A DNA stretch of 64,000 nucleotides from Azadirachta indica (lineage: Eukaryota > Streptophyta > Magnoliopsida > Sapindales > Meliaceae). A model generated the notes under the pieces. The model saw only the letters and a list, made by a program, of their open reading frames with translations. It searched no databases and was not told the DNA's origin. Shown here in pieces: positions 62,201 to 64,000 of this stretch. Every line of letters starts with the position of its first letter. The first letter of the stretch is position 1. The stretch is taken from positions 4,715,009-4,779,008 of the forward strand of contig CM040444.1 in assembly GCA_022749755.1 (NCBI GenBank), written 5' to 3'. Both the position numbers and the translations under genes were made by a program.

Positions 62201-63351
62201 AATAAATTTATCAATTATTAAAAAATTAACATTTATTTATGCATTATTGTATTTAATTTCAAATACATGATTATATTGTACTATAAATATATTGTAATAC
62301 AAATAAATTTATATTTTAATTATAATATATTAACAAATATTTTATTTTCAATAAATTATAAAATAATTACTTATCATTATTATTATATTTTATTTTAGTT
62401 AGAAGTTTAAAAATAATTTTCTCAGTTAACTACCATTAAATAGGGATACAATTGTTGTTTTTTAATAGATAGAAACTTTAATATATTTTAAAATTATTAA
62501 AACTAATCAAAACAATGAGAACCTAATCCTTTTCTCTTTTTTAATTATATTTTAAGAAAGTGTTAATTATAGAAATTTTTAGAAGAAACTATTGTTTCTT
62601 TTATCTTCATAATTTCACTAATAGAGAATGAAATGGTTTTTTAACTTTATATTTTATTATATTATTTATAAATTGTTGTATTGAAATTGCATTTAATATG
62701 TAAATTAATTACAGTACATTAACTATATGTGTCAAACTTATATCAACCATTAAGATTGCCAAAATTTAGTAGTTTATAAATAATGTAAGAAATTATATAA
62801 AAATGAAGAATTATTAATTTGTCCCCTCAACTACTATCCGTAATTCAGATATATAGAAAAAAGATTATGACCTTTAATTTTAGATTTTTTATATTATTTG
62901 TAAACCGGTAAGTTTAAATATTTTCAAGTAATAAGATTGTATATCGTATATATATATTAGTCATCCATTAAGTACACATTAGATTAATCAATTATTGAAA
63001 ATATTTAAATTTAATGATTTACAAATTATGTAATAAATTGTATAAAGATAAGGGATTGTTGATTTGTCACACACACAAATAAAACAAATGGTACCCTATG
63101 AAATAATGTTGTATTTAGTAGCCATTTTTAAACACTTCATTATTCTTAGAAGTATGGAAATAATATTGGTGATATTTCTCCATCATAATAGAAAATCAAT
63201 TAGTGTTATATTATTCTCTATATTTTTGACAAAAATAAATAACTAAAAATATATGATAATAATATAATTTTATTAATTTATATAAATAAAATTTTTGTAA
63301 GACAAAGAAACTCTTTTTATTTAAATTAATTTAAATGTTTAAAGAAAATAA
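59300..63351. other. AT-rich gene-free stretch
   Basis: Very AT-rich with no supported gene. GC-richer patches with G/C runs occur at about 59930-60010 and 61850-61885. They could be ends of an old transposon, but I could not match inverted termini. Members of the dispersed AT-rich repeat lie near its end. Confidence 0.5.
62695..63065 (+). repeat. Dispersed AT-rich repeat, two further members
   Basis: Units at about 62695-62830 and 62935-63065 show the same order of strings as 6230-6365 and 27295-27730: ACATTA/ATTAA, then AATTTAxTxxTTTAxAAAT-ATGTAA, then AGGGATTxxTGATTTGTC. Confidence 0.5.
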
Positions 63352-63426
63352 CTAAACCGATCCAATTTATTTATCCACAAAAATTCGATCGATTATTAGC
63401 TGAATAAATTGGATCGACTGGTTTCA
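63352..63426. repeat. Inverted repeat (hairpin-forming)
   Basis: AACCGATCCAATTTATTTAT at the left and AATAAATTGGATCGACTGGTTT at the right pair with about two mismatches around a centre of roughly 28 bp. It may be a very small MITE or a chance palindrome near the end of the NLR gene. Confidence 0.6.
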
Positions 63427-63533
63427 TAAGACAGGCAATTTGTTCTTCACATCAATAACAAAGCAATCATCGCACGTCCTAATCAATTTCAATCACTAAT
63501 TTCTTCCGCATGTATAGGTGAAGAGTACTGTAC

Positions 63534-64000
63534 TTAATCCTGAAACAGAAATGATCAGAAAATTAGAAACTTAAGCAACGCTGAGCTCAGAGTGCAGAAA
63601 GAAGGCATGCCAAAAGCTGATCAAAAAGGAAAATCCTTATGAAGCAAGGGAAATAGAAGGATGAATGTGCAATAATTAATAGCAAATGAAAAAGTGAAAG
63701 CCTTAAAAAACACACCCATGAAGGATTAAAGTTCAACACTTCTTCTTTGACGATCTCGCCCATGATTCCTTTAACTTCATCTACAAAATGTTTTTCCAAA
63801 TTCGTTAAGGTCAATTTCCTCAAGTTATTCTTGTTCAGGTTCTGCAGTCCTTCAAGCTTGTGTAGTTCTTTGCAGCATCTTATCTCTAATTCTCTTAGCA
63901 AAGGCATGGATCCTGCGTGGATAGTACACTTGTTTAGCTCCTTTAGCATCCATAATTTCATGACACGGAGTTGGGGAAATCCATCTTTGCGACAAGCAAT
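63534..64000 (-). CDS. NLR disease-resistance protein, 3' end (partial)
   Basis: From the window edge the minus strand reads IACRKDGFPQLRVMKLWMLK, then MPLLRELEIRCCKELHKLEG, then LQNLNKNNLRKLTLTNLEKH and EVKGIMGEIV. This is the typical last leucine-rich-repeat segment of CC-NB-LRR immune receptors. The exon 64000-63716 ends at a donor (CATGG/GTGTG). A terminal exon after TTTCAG (63539-63534) adds Asp and TAA, so the protein would end NPSWD. The rest of the gene, including its NB-ARC domain, is outside the window, so intactness cannot be judged. Confidence 0.75.

Noticed and set aside
1..64000. CRISPR arrays, operons, riboswitches, tRNA or rRNA genes
   Set aside because: The window is plant nuclear DNA. 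No regularly spaced repeats, convincing tRNA clover-leaf or rRNA sequence was found by eye.

Overview
The window is nuclear DNA from a flowering plant. The genes have many short exons with GT/AG introns, and the intergenic space is very AT-rich. It holds plant-type families: a WAK-like receptor kinase, a DUF4220/DUF594 protein, an NLR, Mutator-like and hAT-like transposons, L1-type LINE tails, and a decayed copy of a plastid gene. The gene styles suit a woody eudicot, possibly Sapindales/Citrus, but that placement is inference.

Layout. 1-8.1 kb is a direct duplication of the promoter and first exon of a tRNA pseudouridine synthase gene. Between the two copies lie a decayed small membrane-protein gene and a nuclear copy of chloroplast rpoB. 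8.1-11.7 kb (+) is the intact ten-exon TruA-family gene (409 aa). It is convergent with a seven-coding-exon bromodomain gene at 12.9-17.5 kb (-, 573 aa), which carries a hAT-type MITE in one intron. 18.7-24.6 kb is a complete Mutator-like element with a 9-bp target-site duplication and roughly 100-bp terminal inverted repeats. Its transposase is dead, but an antisense reading frame with two GRF-like zinc-finger motifs is still open. 24.6-33.8 kb is gene-free, AT-rich DNA built from diverged internal duplications.

34-54.5 kb is a WAK-like receptor-kinase cluster of four copies. One is intact (38.9-41.7 kb, +, 577 aa). The other three are pseudogenes on the minus strand, broken by stop codons, an 11-bp deletion, a lost splice donor and a LINE insertion. 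The two right-hand pseudogenes sit in a direct duplication of about 4.6 kb, and the intact gene is inverted relative to both. 55.7-56.1 kb is a two-exon fragment of the nucleoporin gene NUP107. 56.6-59.0 kb (-) is an intron-free DUF4220/DUF594 coding region of 772 aa with an internal array of 16-17-residue repeats. 59.3-63.5 kb is AT-rich and empty, and the window ends inside the 3' part of an NLR gene (-).

The genes do not form a pathway. The tRNA-modification and chromatin genes are housekeeping types. The kinase cluster and the NLR are typical fast-evolving defence/perception loci, and the decay and duplication around them fit birth-and-death evolution. I see no convincing undescribed biological system. 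The item most worth following up is the open antisense GRF-like frame inside the dead Mutator-like element.
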